Below are positions 7,563-14,995 of a stretch of DNA of 33,369 nucleotides, one piece after another. The stretch comes from Candidatus Laterigemmans baculatus. Its GTDB lineage: Bacteria; Planctomycetota; Planctomycetia; Pirellulales; Pirellulaceae. The position numbers and the translations under genes were made by a program. The notes beneath the pieces are model-generated. The model saw nothing but the letters and a program-made list of their open reading frames with translations. It made no database searches and was not told where the DNA came from. The stretch's first letter is position 1. Every line of letters starts with the position of its first letter. The stretch is taken from NCBI RefSeq assembly GCF_010367455.1, contig NZ_WRPR01000029.1:1-33369 (forward strand), written 5' to 3'.

Positions 7563-8473
7563 GCGGCCAACCGTTTGGCTTGCTTGGCCGGGGGGTCGCG
7601 CCAGCGGTTGTGCATCCACCAGTACTGTTCGGGCGCCAGCCGAATCGCTTCGGCCAAGCGGTCGTTGTACCAGCGGGTCAGCTGCCGGACGCCTTTGCAT
7701 TCTTCTCCCGGCTCGCGCGGGTCGGCCACGCCAGTGCAACCCATCGTGAACTGCATCGGCCGCTGGTTGCGGATCGTGTAGGCAACGGCCATTGGAGCAT
7801 CGCCGGAGAGGGTGAACAGGGCCAACGCTTTATGGCAACTGGCCGGGTGCCCGAGGAACTCGACCCAGCAACCCTTGGTGCCGGCGTGCTGGTCGGCCAG
7901 CAGCGAGAGCGTTCCACCAGCGGCCAAATGGCGGTCGACTTCGCTCGCACACCCTTCCTTATCCACCATCCGCTGGCCCTTCGCACCGCGAAACTCGGCG
8001 ACGAAGTCATGCAGGTAGGCATTGTCCAGCCGCCGGGCGATAGTCGTCGTGCTGAGCCCCATCAGGCCGGTGACGTAGCCGCCGATTTCAAAATTTCCAA
8101 AGTGGCCGGTGACCAGGACCGTGGGGCGGCGGGAAAGCAGTCGGCTGAGAAACGCCGGGGCATTGGGGAAATCGACGTGCTCCTTCCAGTTGCAGCGGTG
8201 CAGCCGCCGCGGAGCCCACGCGATCTCGCAGATCATCAACATCAAGTGGTGCCACATGGCGCGGCGGAGGGCCGCCCGCTCGGCTTCGGTCGCTTCGGGA
8301 AAGACTCGCGTCAGATTCCGCTCGATCGTCGCTCGGCGAATCGAGACCGGCCCGGAGAGCAATCGGGCTAGCTGGTGGCACATCGCGTCGGCTCGATCCT
8401 CCGGCATCACCTGCACGACGGCGATGAACAGTCGCACGATGAGATAAGCGGCGAAGTCGATCAGGGGCTGCAT
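7559..8473 (-). CDS. Lipid A biosynthesis-type acyltransferase (LpxL/HtrB family)
   Basis: A 304-residue inner-membrane-associated acyltransferase of the family that adds secondary acyl chains to lipid A or related lipids. An N-terminal hydrophobic segment (DFAAYLIVRLFIAVV) is followed by the H-x4-E catalytic motif in HFGNFE, then LLADQH and a C-terminal block ending PEQYWWMHNRWR, all typical of the family. The frame stays open for 78 codons upstream, but those are Arg/Ser-rich and lack family similarity; MQPLIDF at 8473 matches the usual start. Its stop overlaps that of the converging aroK. It is divergent from the glmU-like gene. Whether the acceptor is lipid A itself cannot be told. Confidence 0.85.
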   Translation of the reverse strand: MQPLIDFAAYLIVRLFIAVVQVMPEDRADAMCHQLARLLSGPVSIRRATIERNLTRVFPEATEAERAALRRAMWHHLMLMICEIAWAPRRLHRCNWKEHVDFPNAPAFLSRLLSRRPTVLVTGHFGNFEIGGYVTGLMGLSTTTIARRLDNAYLHDFVAEFRGAKGQRMVDKEGCASEVDRHLAAGGTLSLLADQHAGTKGCWVEFLGHPASCHKALALFTLSGDAPMAVAYTIRNQRPMQFTMGCTGVADPREPGEECKGVRQLTRWYNDRLAEAIRLAPEQYWWMHNRWRDPPAKQAKRLAA

Positions 8474-8664
8474 GGCGGGCGGGGGACAAAGCGAGCTGCG
8501 GAAACCGGAGGTCGGGGGAGCGAGTGGCGCGATTATGCCGAAGCGTGCCGGATGGGGGAACGGCGAAAACAGCGAAGCGGTCGCCACCCCACTCGTCTTT
8601 CGTCGACGGGAGTGGCAAGATAGCCCGGCAGCCGATTCGCTTCGGCGGCCCCGTTCCAACCGTT

Positions 8665-8713
8665 CGCAAGATTTCGACCAGCCCGCAAGATTCCGACCAG
8701 CCCGCAAGATTCT
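8665..8713. repeat. 19-bp tandem repeat before the glmU-like gene
   Basis: Two 19-bp units (8665-8683, 8684-8702; CGCAAGATTYCGACCAGCC) and a partial third (8703-8713) lie directly before the Shine-Dalgarno region of the glmU-like gene. Spread or loss of units would change the distance from promoter to start. The rest of 8474-8664 shows nothing clear. Confidence 0.75.
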
Positions 8714-8727
8714 GGGGGAGAGACGCA

Positions 8728-9525
8728 GTGGCCCAAAACGATCCGATCGCCGTCGTGCTCGCCGCTGGCAAAGGCACGCGGATGAAGAGCGACCTCGCCA
8801 AGGTGCTGTTTCCGGTCTGTGGCCGGCCGATGATCCACTTTGTCCTCGACGCCCTGGCCGCTGCCGGCGCCAAGCGGCAGATCGTCGTCGTTGGCTACCA
8901 GGCCGAGCGGGTCCGGAAGGAGCTTGCGGGGCGGGAAGGGGTGGAGTTCGTCGAGCAGGCCGAGCAGCTCGGCACCGGCCACGCCGTCCAGGTCTGTCGC
9001 GACGCGATCGCCGGTCCCCAGGGGGCAGGGGAAAGTGGGGGGGCTGGAAAGGACGGGAGGCCCGTCATCGTGGTCACGGGCGACTCGCCGCTGCTTCAGA
9101 CGACCAGCCTTCGCCGCCTGCTCGACCGCTTTGAGCAGACGCATCCTGCCGCCCTGCTCGGGACGCTCGTCAAAGCCGATCCGACGGGACTCGGACGCAT
9201 CGTTCGCGATCCCGACGGGCGGTTCGCTCGGATCGTCGAGCACAAGGATGCCAGCGACCAGGAGCGGCAGATCCGCGAGGTGAACATGAGCACCTACGTG
9301 TTCAACGCGGCCGACCTGCTCGAGGCGCTCGAGAAGCTCCGCAACGAGAACAGCCAAGGCGAGTACTACTTGACCGATGCTCCCGGAATCCTGTTGTCGC
9401 TCGGCCGCAATGTCGAGGCGCTGCCGGTGCTCGAAGAATGCGAAGCGCTGAGCATCAACACGACCGACGAACTGGAGATCGTCGAGGCCAAGATGCAGGC
9501 GATGGGCTACCCCCTGAACGCCTGA
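8728..9525 (+). CDS. glmU: UDP-N-acetylglucosamine pyrophosphorylase domain protein (GlmU N-terminal half)
   Basis: A 265-residue nucleotidyltransferase that should make UDP-GlcNAc from GlcNAc-1-phosphate and UTP for peptidoglycan and lipid A. Motifs: LAAGKGTRMKSDLAKVLFPV at the N-terminus, LGTGHAVQ, TGDSPLL, GRIVRDPDG, and EYYLTDAP near the end. Full GlmU has about 450 residues with a left-handed beta-helix acetyltransferase domain; that half is absent here and the frame ends cleanly after NTTDELEIVEAKM. The GTG at 8728 is chosen because GGGGGAGAG stands just upstream and the family motif starts within ten residues. The next gene is prs, as in many bacteria. The missing acetyltransferase must be encoded elsewhere or replaced. 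Confidence 0.88.
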   Translation: MAQNDPIAVVLAAGKGTRMKSDLAKVLFPVCGRPMIHFVLDALAAAGAKRQIVVVGYQAERVRKELAGREGVEFVEQAEQLGTGHAVQVCRDAIAGPQGAGESGGAGKDGRPVIVVTGDSPLLQTTSLRRLLDRFEQTHPAALLGTLVKADPTGLGRIVRDPDGRFARIVEHKDASDQERQIREVNMSTYVFNAADLLEALEKLRNENSQGEYYLTDAPGILLSLGRNVEALPVLEECEALSINTTDELEIVEAKMQAMGYPLNA

Positions 9526-9640
9526 GACGCTGCAAATTTCCGTCGCCAACCGGCATTGATCCGGGGCTGGGGCCCGGAGGATGCTGGCGCGGCACCTCTT
9601 TTCCTGCTATACCCCTCCAACTGCCGGAGACGCGATTCCC

Positions 9641-10591
9641 GTGCGTGAACTGAAGATTTTCAGCGGTCGAGCCAACCCGGAACTGGCCCGCGACATCTGC
9701 GCGTGCTTGGACTTGGCACCGGCCCGAATCACGCTGGGGAAATTCCCCGACGGCGAGAATTTCTGCAAGATCGAGGAAGACGTCCGCGGCCGCGACGTCT
9801 TTCTGATGCAGCCGACTTGCCCGCCGGTGAACGACAACCTGATGGAGCTGTTGATCATGATCGACAGCTGCAAGCGGGCCAGCGCCGATCGGATTACGGC
9901 GGTGATTCCCTACTACGGCTACGCCCGGCAGGACCGCAAGGATGAAGGGCGGGTGCCGATTACGGCTAAGCTGGCCGCGAATTTGATCACCCGCGCCGGC
10001 GCCGATCGGGTCCTGACGATGGACCTGCACACCGCTCAGATCCAAGGCTTCTTCGACGTTCCGGTCGACCACCTCTACGCCGCTCCGGTGCTCAATGGCC
10101 ACTTCGAGAGTCGCGGCTGGGATCCCGAGGAAATCGTCGTCGTTAGCCCCGACGAGGGGAGCATCAAGCGAGCGCTGGGCCACTCCAAGCGGCTCGGGGG
10201 GAGCCTGGCGATCGTCGACAAGCGGCGGACCAATGCGCTCGACGTCAAGCAGAGCACGATCATCGGAGGTCCGATCACCGGCAAAGTCGCGCTGATGTTC
10301 GACGACATGATCAGCACCGCCGGGAGCATCTGCGGCGCCGCCCGGCTGGTCCACGACGCGGGGGCCCGCGAGATCCATATCGGTGCGACCCACGGGGTGC
10401 TCTGCGGACCGGCGATCGAGCGGCTGCGGGACGCGCCGATCGACTCCCTGGCGGTGGCCAACACGATCCCGCTCCCCAGCCAGGAGGCGCTGCCGGGGCT
10501 CGTCCCTCTCTCGGTCGCCCGCCTGCTGGCCGAAGCGATCAAGCGGATCCACCACGATCAATCGATCAGCGAAATGTTCCGCGTGAGATAG
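9641..10591 (+). CDS. prs: Ribose-phosphate pyrophosphokinase (PRPP synthetase)
   Basis: Makes PRPP from ribose 5-phosphate and ATP for purine, pyrimidine, His and Trp synthesis. From the GTG at 9641 (GGAGA 11 bases upstream) it has 316 residues, the usual length. Seen: FPDGE (36-40 region), PYYGYARQDRK (90-100), MDLHTAQIQGFF (127-138), and the PRPP loop FDDMISTAGS (220-229). An in-frame start at 9581 would add 20 residues with no similarity to the family. It follows the glmU-like gene by 115 bp and converges on groES with a 1-bp gap. Two PRPP users, hpt and trpD, are encoded at 21.8-23.5 kb. Confidence 0.95.
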   Translation: MRELKIFSGRANPELARDICACLDLAPARITLGKFPDGENFCKIEEDVRGRDVFLMQPTCPPVNDNLMELLIMIDSCKRASADRITAVIPYYGYARQDRKDEGRVPITAKLAANLITRAGADRVLTMDLHTAQIQGFFDVPVDHLYAAPVLNGHFESRGWDPEEIVVVSPDEGSIKRALGHSKRLGGSLAIVDKRRTNALDVKQSTIIGGPITGKVALMFDDMISTAGSICGAARLVHDAGAREIHIGATHGVLCGPAIERLRDAPIDSLAVANTIPLPSQEALPGLVPLSVARLLAEAIKRIHHDQSISEMFRVR

Positions 10592-10592
10592 C

Positions 10593-10916
10593 TTATTCTT
10601 CGGGCTTTTCGCGGCGGAAGACCGCGACGACGTCTTCGACCGGAACGACGAACAGTTGGTTGTCGTGCTCGAGGTCGACGGGGATCGCGTTCTTGGGATG
10701 GAAGAGGATCTTGTCGTACTGCCGCAGCGGCACGTCCTCGTCGTTCTCAATCTCCACGCTGATCGTGACGATGCGTCCAGTGATGGTGGGGATCTCGGCG
10801 GCGTCGGGCAGCGCGATGCCCCCCCGCGTCTCCCGCTTGGGTTCGTCTTTGCGAACTAGGACGCGGGCACCGATCGGTTCAACGTATTCAAACGACTGTG
10901 TCATCTTCTTTGCCAT
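10593..10916 (-). CDS. groES: Co-chaperonin GroES (Cpn10)
   Basis: A 107-residue GroES: VEPIGARVLVRKDEP at the N-terminus, the mobile loop (ETRGGIALPD), and the C-terminal strand LFVVPVEDVVAV. It caps the GroEL ring during protein folding. It is slightly longer than the usual 95-100 residues at both ends. No groEL is adjacent; it lies alone, antisense inside the otherwise plus-strand prs-rplY-pth neighbourhood, so it is probably transcribed as a single gene from a promoter in 10917-11165. Planctomycetes commonly have several GroES/GroEL copies, so this may be an accessory copy. Confidence 0.93.
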   Translation of the reverse strand: MAKKMTQSFEYVEPIGARVLVRKDEPKRETRGGIALPDAAEIPTITGRIVTISVEIENDEDVPLRQYDKILFHPKNAIPVDLEHDNQLFVVPVEDVVAVFRREKPEE

Positions 10917-11068
10917 CCATGGTAAGCTACGCTCGCCCGAATCGGTCGGACAAGAGGGGGTCCCCTTTTTGTTCGGTTCTTGGGCTTGCGTGAGCCCTGT
11001 TTAGTGGCATACTAGCCGGTTTTCCCCACCAAACTCCCGCCGGCCCCGACGAAACTCCCGCTGGCAAT

Positions 11069-11106
11069 GCTCCTGCGGCTCGGATGGGCTCCTGCGGCTC
11101 GAATGG
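11069..11106. repeat. Two 19-bp direct repeats upstream of rplY
   Basis: GCTCCTGCGGCTCGRATGG occurs at 11069-11087 and 11088-11106. A weaker repeat with GAAACTCCCGC lies just before it, in about 11023-11062. These lie in the shared upstream region of groES (-) and rplY (+). No regulator site is recognised. Confidence 0.6.
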
Positions 11107-11165
11107 TTCGATGTCCGTGGTGGTCGCTGGACCCCTGTTTAACGTTTGTGAATTTTGAGGATACG

Positions 11166-11777
11166 ATGACCGACGTGCTACACGTGGAGCTGCGTGAGCA
11201 GATTGGAACCGCAGCGACCCGGCGACTCCGCAAGGCGGGTAAGGTGCCTGGCGTGTTGTATGGTCATGGCGAGCAGAATCTGCATTTTTCGGCCACCTCG
11301 AGCGAGGTTGCGGCGTTGGTCCGCCATCACGGCAAGACGGTTCAGCTGAGCGGTGCGGCGAACGAGCATGCTTTGGTCAATGAAATGCAGTGGGATCCGT
11401 TGGGGATCGACGTGCTGCACTTGGATTTGATCCGCGTCAACCTGAAGGAAATGGTCGAAGTCACCGTTCCGGTGCGGTTGCACGGTGAGCCGCAGGGGGT
11501 TCGCGAAGGCGGGATTTTGTTGGAAAATCTCCACGAAGTCGACGTTCGCTGTTCGGCCGGGGCGATCCCCGAGGATCTCGGCTTGGCGGTCGGCGGTCTG
11601 AAGCTCGGCGAGAGCCTCACCGCGGCTGAGTTGGAACTGCCCGAGGGCGTCGAGCTGGTGACCGATCCCGAGACGGTGATCGCCCACATCGAGGCTCCGC
11701 GAGCGGCTCGCGAAGAAGGGGCTGCGGAGGGCGGGGAGCCCGAGGTGATCGGCCGCAGCGAAGAAGAGCAGGAATAA
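11166..11777 (+). CDS. rplY: 50S ribosomal protein L25 (general stress protein Ctc/TL5 type)
   Basis: Binds 5S rRNA in the large ribosomal subunit. The 203-residue product has the N-terminal L25 beta-barrel (GKVPGVLYGHGE, then SSEVAALVRHHGKTV) and the longer C-terminal TL5 domain (LGLAVGGLKLGESLTAAEL) ending in an acidic tail rich in Glu. The ATG at 11166 has GAGGA 4 bases upstream; the frame is open for 33 further codons without similarity. It begins the tight series rplY-pth-rpsF-ssb-rplI; pth follows after 11 bp. Confidence 0.95.
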   Translation: MTDVLHVELREQIGTAATRRLRKAGKVPGVLYGHGEQNLHFSATSSEVAALVRHHGKTVQLSGAANEHALVNEMQWDPLGIDVLHLDLIRVNLKEMVEVTVPVRLHGEPQGVREGGILLENLHEVDVRCSAGAIPEDLGLAVGGLKLGESLTAAELELPEGVELVTDPETVIAHIEAPRAAREEGAAEGGEPEVIGRSEEEQE

Positions 11778-11788
11778 GTCGGAAGGTC

Positions 11789-12367
11789 ATGAAGCTGGTG
11801 GTGGGGCTCGGGAATCCGGGCAGCCGATACGCGGAGACGCGGCACAACGTCGGTTTCATGACAGCGGCGAAGCTGGTTCCCATGCTGGCGGCCGCCGGAG
11901 CCAAGAAGCGATTCGACGCCGAGGTGGTCGAGGGGCAGGTCGAGGGCGAGAAGCTCGTCGTTATGTGTCCCCTGACGTACATGAACGCCAGCGGCCAGAG
12001 CGTTCGCAAGGCGGTCGATTTTTTCAAAGTGGCGCCAGCCGACGTGTTGGTGGTCTGCGACGATATGAACCTGCCGCTCGCCCAGCTTCGCTTGCGAGGC
12101 AAGGGGTCCAGCGGCGGACAGAAGGGGCTGGCGGACATCCTCCGTCACCTGGGGACCGAACAAGTCCCCCGGTTGCGAATCGGGATCGATCCGCCACCGC
12201 CAGGATGGGCCGTGCCTGACTACGTGCTGAGCAAGTTTCCGCGTGGCGAGCAGGGTGAGATCGACAAGGCAACCGAACTGGCGGCGATGGCTGCGGTGGA
12301 CTGGGCTTTGCACGGTCTGGAGCACAGCATGAGTCGGTACAACGTCAAAAATCCAACGAGTAAATGA
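11789..12367 (+). CDS. pth: Peptidyl-tRNA hydrolase
   Basis: Releases tRNA from peptidyl-tRNAs dropped by ribosomes. The 192-residue protein opens with the family signature LVVGLGNPG (Asn9), TRHNVGF (catalytic His19), then YMNASG (Asn66) and CDDMNLP (Asp92), all in the expected order. GGAAGG stands directly before the ATG. It lies between rplY and rpsF with gaps of 11 and 22 bp, which supports one transcription unit. Confidence 0.97.
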   Translation: MKLVVGLGNPGSRYAETRHNVGFMTAAKLVPMLAAAGAKKRFDAEVVEGQVEGEKLVVMCPLTYMNASGQSVRKAVDFFKVAPADVLVVCDDMNLPLAQLRLRGKGSSGGQKGLADILRHLGTEQVPRLRIGIDPPPPGWAVPDYVLSKFPRGEQGEIDKATELAAMAAVDWALHGLEHSMSRYNVKNPTSK

Positions 12368-12389
12368 TTTAATCAGGAGTACGGAAAAC

Positions 12390-12785
12390 GTGGCTCGGAA
12401 TGTTTACGAATGTCTGTTCATCCTCGACAGCAATCGCTACGCGCGCGATCCCGGCGGGGTTAGCGACTCGATCCCGCAGATGATCGAGGAGCTCGAGGGC
12501 AGCGTGCTCGCCAACCGGCTGTGGAATGAGCAGAAGTTGGCCTACCCGATCGATGGTCACCAGAAGGGCACCTACTGGTTGACCTATTTTGAGATCGAGA
12601 GCACCCGGTTGCCCGAGTTGAACCGAGCCTGTCAGTTGAACGAGTCGATCCTGCGGCAGTTGGTGCTGAAAATCGATCCGCGGTTGGTCGACGCGATGGT
12701 CGCTCACGCTCGCGGCGAGGCGCTGCGGCCCGAAGAAGCCGACGAAGCGAGCGAGCAACCGGCCGAGACGGCAGCGACCTCTTAA
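12390..12785 (+). CDS. rpsF: 30S ribosomal protein S6
   Basis: A 131-residue S6 of the central domain of the small subunit. It shows YECLFILD at the start, the QKLAYPIDGHQKGTYWL segment, and an Ala/Glu-rich tail. The start is a GTG with AGGAG 10 bases upstream. The usual neighbour ssb follows after 51 bp. The usual S6 partner S18 (rpsR) is not found in this group of genes. Confidence 0.96.
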   Translation: MARNVYECLFILDSNRYARDPGGVSDSIPQMIEELEGSVLANRLWNEQKLAYPIDGHQKGTYWLTYFEIESTRLPELNRACQLNESILRQLVLKIDPRLVDAMVAHARGEALRPEEADEASEQPAETAATS

Positions 12786-12836
12786 GCCAATCGGCTCCTA
12801 TTCGTCCAGCGCTCGAGACCAAACGGGGGTGTGCCA

Positions 12837-13337
12837 GTGGCTAGTTACAATCGCGTCATCTTGATGGGCAATATGACCCGCGATGTCGAATTGAAGTACA
12901 CGCCCGGCGGAACCGCCGTCACCGATATCGGTCTGGCGGTCAACGATCGCCGTAAAAATGCCCAGGGTGAATGGGTCGACGAGACCACGTTCGTCGATGT
13001 GACGCTCTGGGGGCGGACCGCCGAATTGGCCAGCGAGTACCTCAGCAAAGGTTCACCGCTGTTCGTCGAGGGACGATTGAAGCTCGATACGTGGGAGACC
13101 GACGGCCAAAAGCGATCGAAGCTCCGCGTCGTCTGCGACCGGATGCAATTCGTCGGTGGCCGCGAGGGGGGCGGATCTGGCGGCGGATCCCGCTCGTCGA
13201 ACCACGGCGGCTCCCACAGCGGCGGGCACGATGCAGGCTCGCGGAACGACGAGTATGGAGCGCCTCCGGCAGCACGCCGCGAAGCGCAACCGACCGGTGG
13301 CGGTCCCGGTTATGACGAGGAAGACATCCCCTTCTAA
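12837..13337 (+). CDS. ssb: Single-stranded DNA-binding protein
   Basis: A 166-residue SSB: an N-terminal OB fold ([19 protein letters not shown] at about 3-21, then [14 protein letters not shown]), a Gly/Ser/His-rich flexible linker, and the C-terminal acidic tip DEEDIPF that recruits repair and replication proteins. I chose the second GTG, at 12837, because GGGGGTG ends 6-7 bases before it; the GTG at 12831 directly abuts that motif. It lies between rpsF and rplI, as in many bacteria. Confidence 0.96.
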   Translation: MASYNRVILMGNMTRDVELKYTPGGTAVTDIGLAVNDRRKNAQGEWVDETTFVDVTLWGRTAELASEYLSKGSPLFVEGRLKLDTWETDGQKRSKLRVVCDRMQFVGGREGGGSGGGSRSSNHGGSHSGGHDAGSRNDEYGAPPAARREAQPTGGGPGYDEEDIPF

Positions 13338-13394
13338 ATTCCGACATTCCCCAATTCCCCAACGTCCATTCTTTCGATCCACGAAGCTGTTTCC

Positions 13395-13922
13395 ATGTCT
13401 CAGACCGCTCTTAAACGCAATAAGCACGACCGTCCCTACAAGCGACTTCCCCAGGGAAAAACGGGCGGCGTCCAGCTGCTGCTGATCCACAACGTCGAAC
13501 ACCTCGGGAAACAGGGGGAACTGGTCGAAGTTCGGCGGGGCTACGCGCTGAATTACCTGCTCCCGCAGGGGCTGGCGACGATCGCTACCGATCACCACCG
13601 TCGGATGATCGAAAAGCACCGCGAGAAGCTGCGGTTGGTCGAGCTCGAGCGGCTTAAGGCGTTCCGCGCTCAGGCCGACGAGATCGAAAAACAGTCGATC
13701 ACGATCGAAGCCAATGCCAACGACGAAGGTCACCTCTACGGCAGCGTCGGGGCACATGAAATCGTCGACGCCCTCAAGCAGCAGGGCATCACCTTGGCGC
13801 AGGATCAAGTTCGTCTGCAGGGCCCGCTCAAGGAGCTCGGTCTGTACACGGTCAAGATCCACCTACACAGCGACGTCGAAGCCGACTTGAAGGTCTGGGT
13901 CGTTCCGACCGCTGGCGAGTAA
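13395..13922 (+). CDS. rplI: 50S ribosomal protein L9
   Basis: A 175-residue L9: the N-terminal domain (QLLLIHNVEHLGKQGELVEV, then RRGYALNYLLPQGLA), a long charged central helix, and a C-terminal rRNA-binding domain (LYGSVGAHEIVDALKQQGI). It carries about 25 extra basic residues before the usual start; an Asn/Lys/Arg-rich extension of this kind could touch rRNA. The start codon has only a weak GAAG upstream. It is the last protein gene of the ribosomal run; the tRNA-Leu gene follows after about 100 bp. Confidence 0.95.
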   Translation: MSQTALKRNKHDRPYKRLPQGKTGGVQLLLIHNVEHLGKQGELVEVRRGYALNYLLPQGLATIATDHHRRMIEKHREKLRLVELERLKAFRAQADEIEKQSITIEANANDEGHLYGSVGAHEIVDALKQQGITLAQDQVRLQGPLKELGLYTVKIHLHSDVEADLKVWVVPTAGE

Positions 13923-13965
13923 GCACCCCAACGGATATCGCCCCGCAAAGCGGCCGGCGCGCCCG

Positions 13966-14003
13966 CGAGGCGCGTCCGGCGCGAGGCGCGTTCGGCGCGA
14001 GGT
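13966..14003. repeat. Short GC-rich direct repeats before tRNA-Leu
   Basis: GCGAGGCGCGTYCGGC recurs two and a half times between rplI and the tRNA gene. Role unknown. Confidence 0.5.
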
Positions 14004-14026
14004 GAATTGGGGGCGAGGTGCAGTGG

Positions 14027-14108
14027 GGGGCTGTGGCGGAACTGGCAGACGCGCTAGATTTAGGATCTAGTTCCTTCGGGAGTGCAGGTTCGATTCCTGT
14101 CAGCCCCA
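14027..14108 (+). tRNA. tRNA-Leu (anticodon UAG)
   Basis: A class II tRNA cloverleaf. Acceptor GGGGCTG (14027-14033) pairs with CAGCCCC (14101-14107); the discriminator is A at 14108. The anticodon stem CTAGA/TCTAG holds the loop TTTAGGA with anticodon TAG at 14061-14063, which reads CUN leucine codons. A variable arm with TTCCTTCGGGAG and a T arm with GGTTCGATTCC are clear. The 3' CCA is not encoded. Confidence 0.97.
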
Positions 14109-14135
14109 CTCGATCGATACCATCTGCGACCCAAG

Positions 14136-14170
14136 GCCCGTCGATCCGCGTGATCGGCGGGCTTTTCTTA
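14136..14170 (+). terminator. Rho-independent terminator of tRNA-Leu
   Basis: GCCCGTCGATC (14136-14146) pairs with GATCGGCGGGC (14152-14162), 11 bp with one U-G pair, followed by TTTTCTTAT. It lies 28 bp after the tRNA. Confidence 0.85.
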
Positions 14171-14190
14171 TAGTCGCCCAGAGTCGCCGA

Positions 14191-14306
14191 TAGTCGCCTT
14201 TCGCTCCGCGAAAGTAGCGCGCCCGCTCACGCTACTTTCGCGGAGCGAAAGGCGACTATAGGTAGCGCGCCCGCTCACGCTGCTTTCGCGGAGCGAAAGG
14301 CGACTA
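14191..14306. repeat. 29-bp perfect palindrome plus a third arm
   Basis: 14191-14219 is exactly complementary to 14230-14258, with a 10-base spacer. A third copy of the spacer and right arm (14263-14306, one base different) follows. Two short TAGTCGCC-like pieces precede it at 14171-14190. The unit reads CTTTCGCGGAGCGAAAGGCGAC on one strand. It lies in the 378-bp space between tRNA-Leu and the next gene; 14310-14486 shows nothing else recognisable apart from the upstream region of that gene. Confidence 0.9.
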
Positions 14307-14486
14307 TGCGCGGTTTCCGCTCAGGGCGCCCCGGTTTCTACCGTTGCCCCCTCTCTCCTAGCCTCCTTCTTGGCACATTCGGCACAGTTTGCCTACCTGG
14401 AATGCTAGTTGCCCGCTGCTCCGGGTATTAGCTTTCCGCCCGCCGGGGGCGGAATGTCTTGTCGCCTTCCAATGGAGTGCAGAGAT

Positions 14487-14924
14487 ATGTCGCAGACGTT
14501 TTTGACCCACGCGAGTCGTCAGATGCGTTGGCCGCTCGGTCTGCTCGCCGCCGCAGCGATCACGCTGGTGTCGTTCAGCGGCGCGCCTGCCCACGCCCAG
14601 TATGGGCTGTATGACTATGGCTATGGCTACAACGGCGCGTACTACGACGACGACAACTACGACGACGACTGGTACTACGACTACTACGACTACAACGACG
14701 ACTACGACGACGAGGATTACGAGTACGAGCCCGGCGAAGGGGTGCACGAGGAGGAGTGGTACGACCCGTCCGACTGGTTCGATAACGATCGCGGAATCGA
14801 CTACGAGGGTGACGCCGAAGACTACGGCTATGACGACGACTACGACTACTACGACGACAACGACTACTACGACCGCGACTATCAATACGACTACGACAAC
14901 GGCTTCTTTGAGGACGATTTTTAG
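14487..14924 (+). CDS. Exported Asp/Tyr-rich low-complexity protein, unknown function
   Basis: A 145-residue protein with a signal peptide (about 1-37, cleavage AHA-Q). The 107-residue mature part has about 34 Asp, 28 Tyr and 10 Glu, no Lys and two Arg, in irregular runs such as DYYDYNDDYDDEDY. It should be disordered and strongly negative at neutral pH. No known family. Calcium binding, adhesion, or a role in surface or matrix material are possible inferences from composition. The ATG at 14487 has GGAG 9 bases upstream; an earlier in-frame start at 14409 lacks this. It is followed after 71 bp by another exported low-complexity gene on the same strand. The all-Val-like antisense frame is a shadow. 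Confidence 0.85.
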   Translation: MSQTFLTHASRQMRWPLGLLAAAAITLVSFSGAPAHAQYGLYDYGYGYNGAYYDDDNYDDDWYYDYYDYNDDYDDEDYEYEPGEGVHEEEWYDPSDWFDNDRGIDYEGDAEDYGYDDDYDYYDDNDYYDRDYQYDYDNGFFEDDF

Positions 14925-14995
14925 GCCGGCTGTCGTCACTGCGTCACCTCAACCAACCGTATCAATCAACGATCCAAATCGCTTTGGAGATTCCG

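Noticed and set aside
14191-14306. The palindromes after tRNA-Leu considered as an attachment site of an integrated element
   Set aside because: No copy of the tRNA 3' end is repeated in the window and no integrase gene is near.
14358-14939. A minus-strand frame with poly-Val stretches
   Set aside because: Direct antisense of the Asp/Tyr codons of the exported Asp/Tyr-rich protein.
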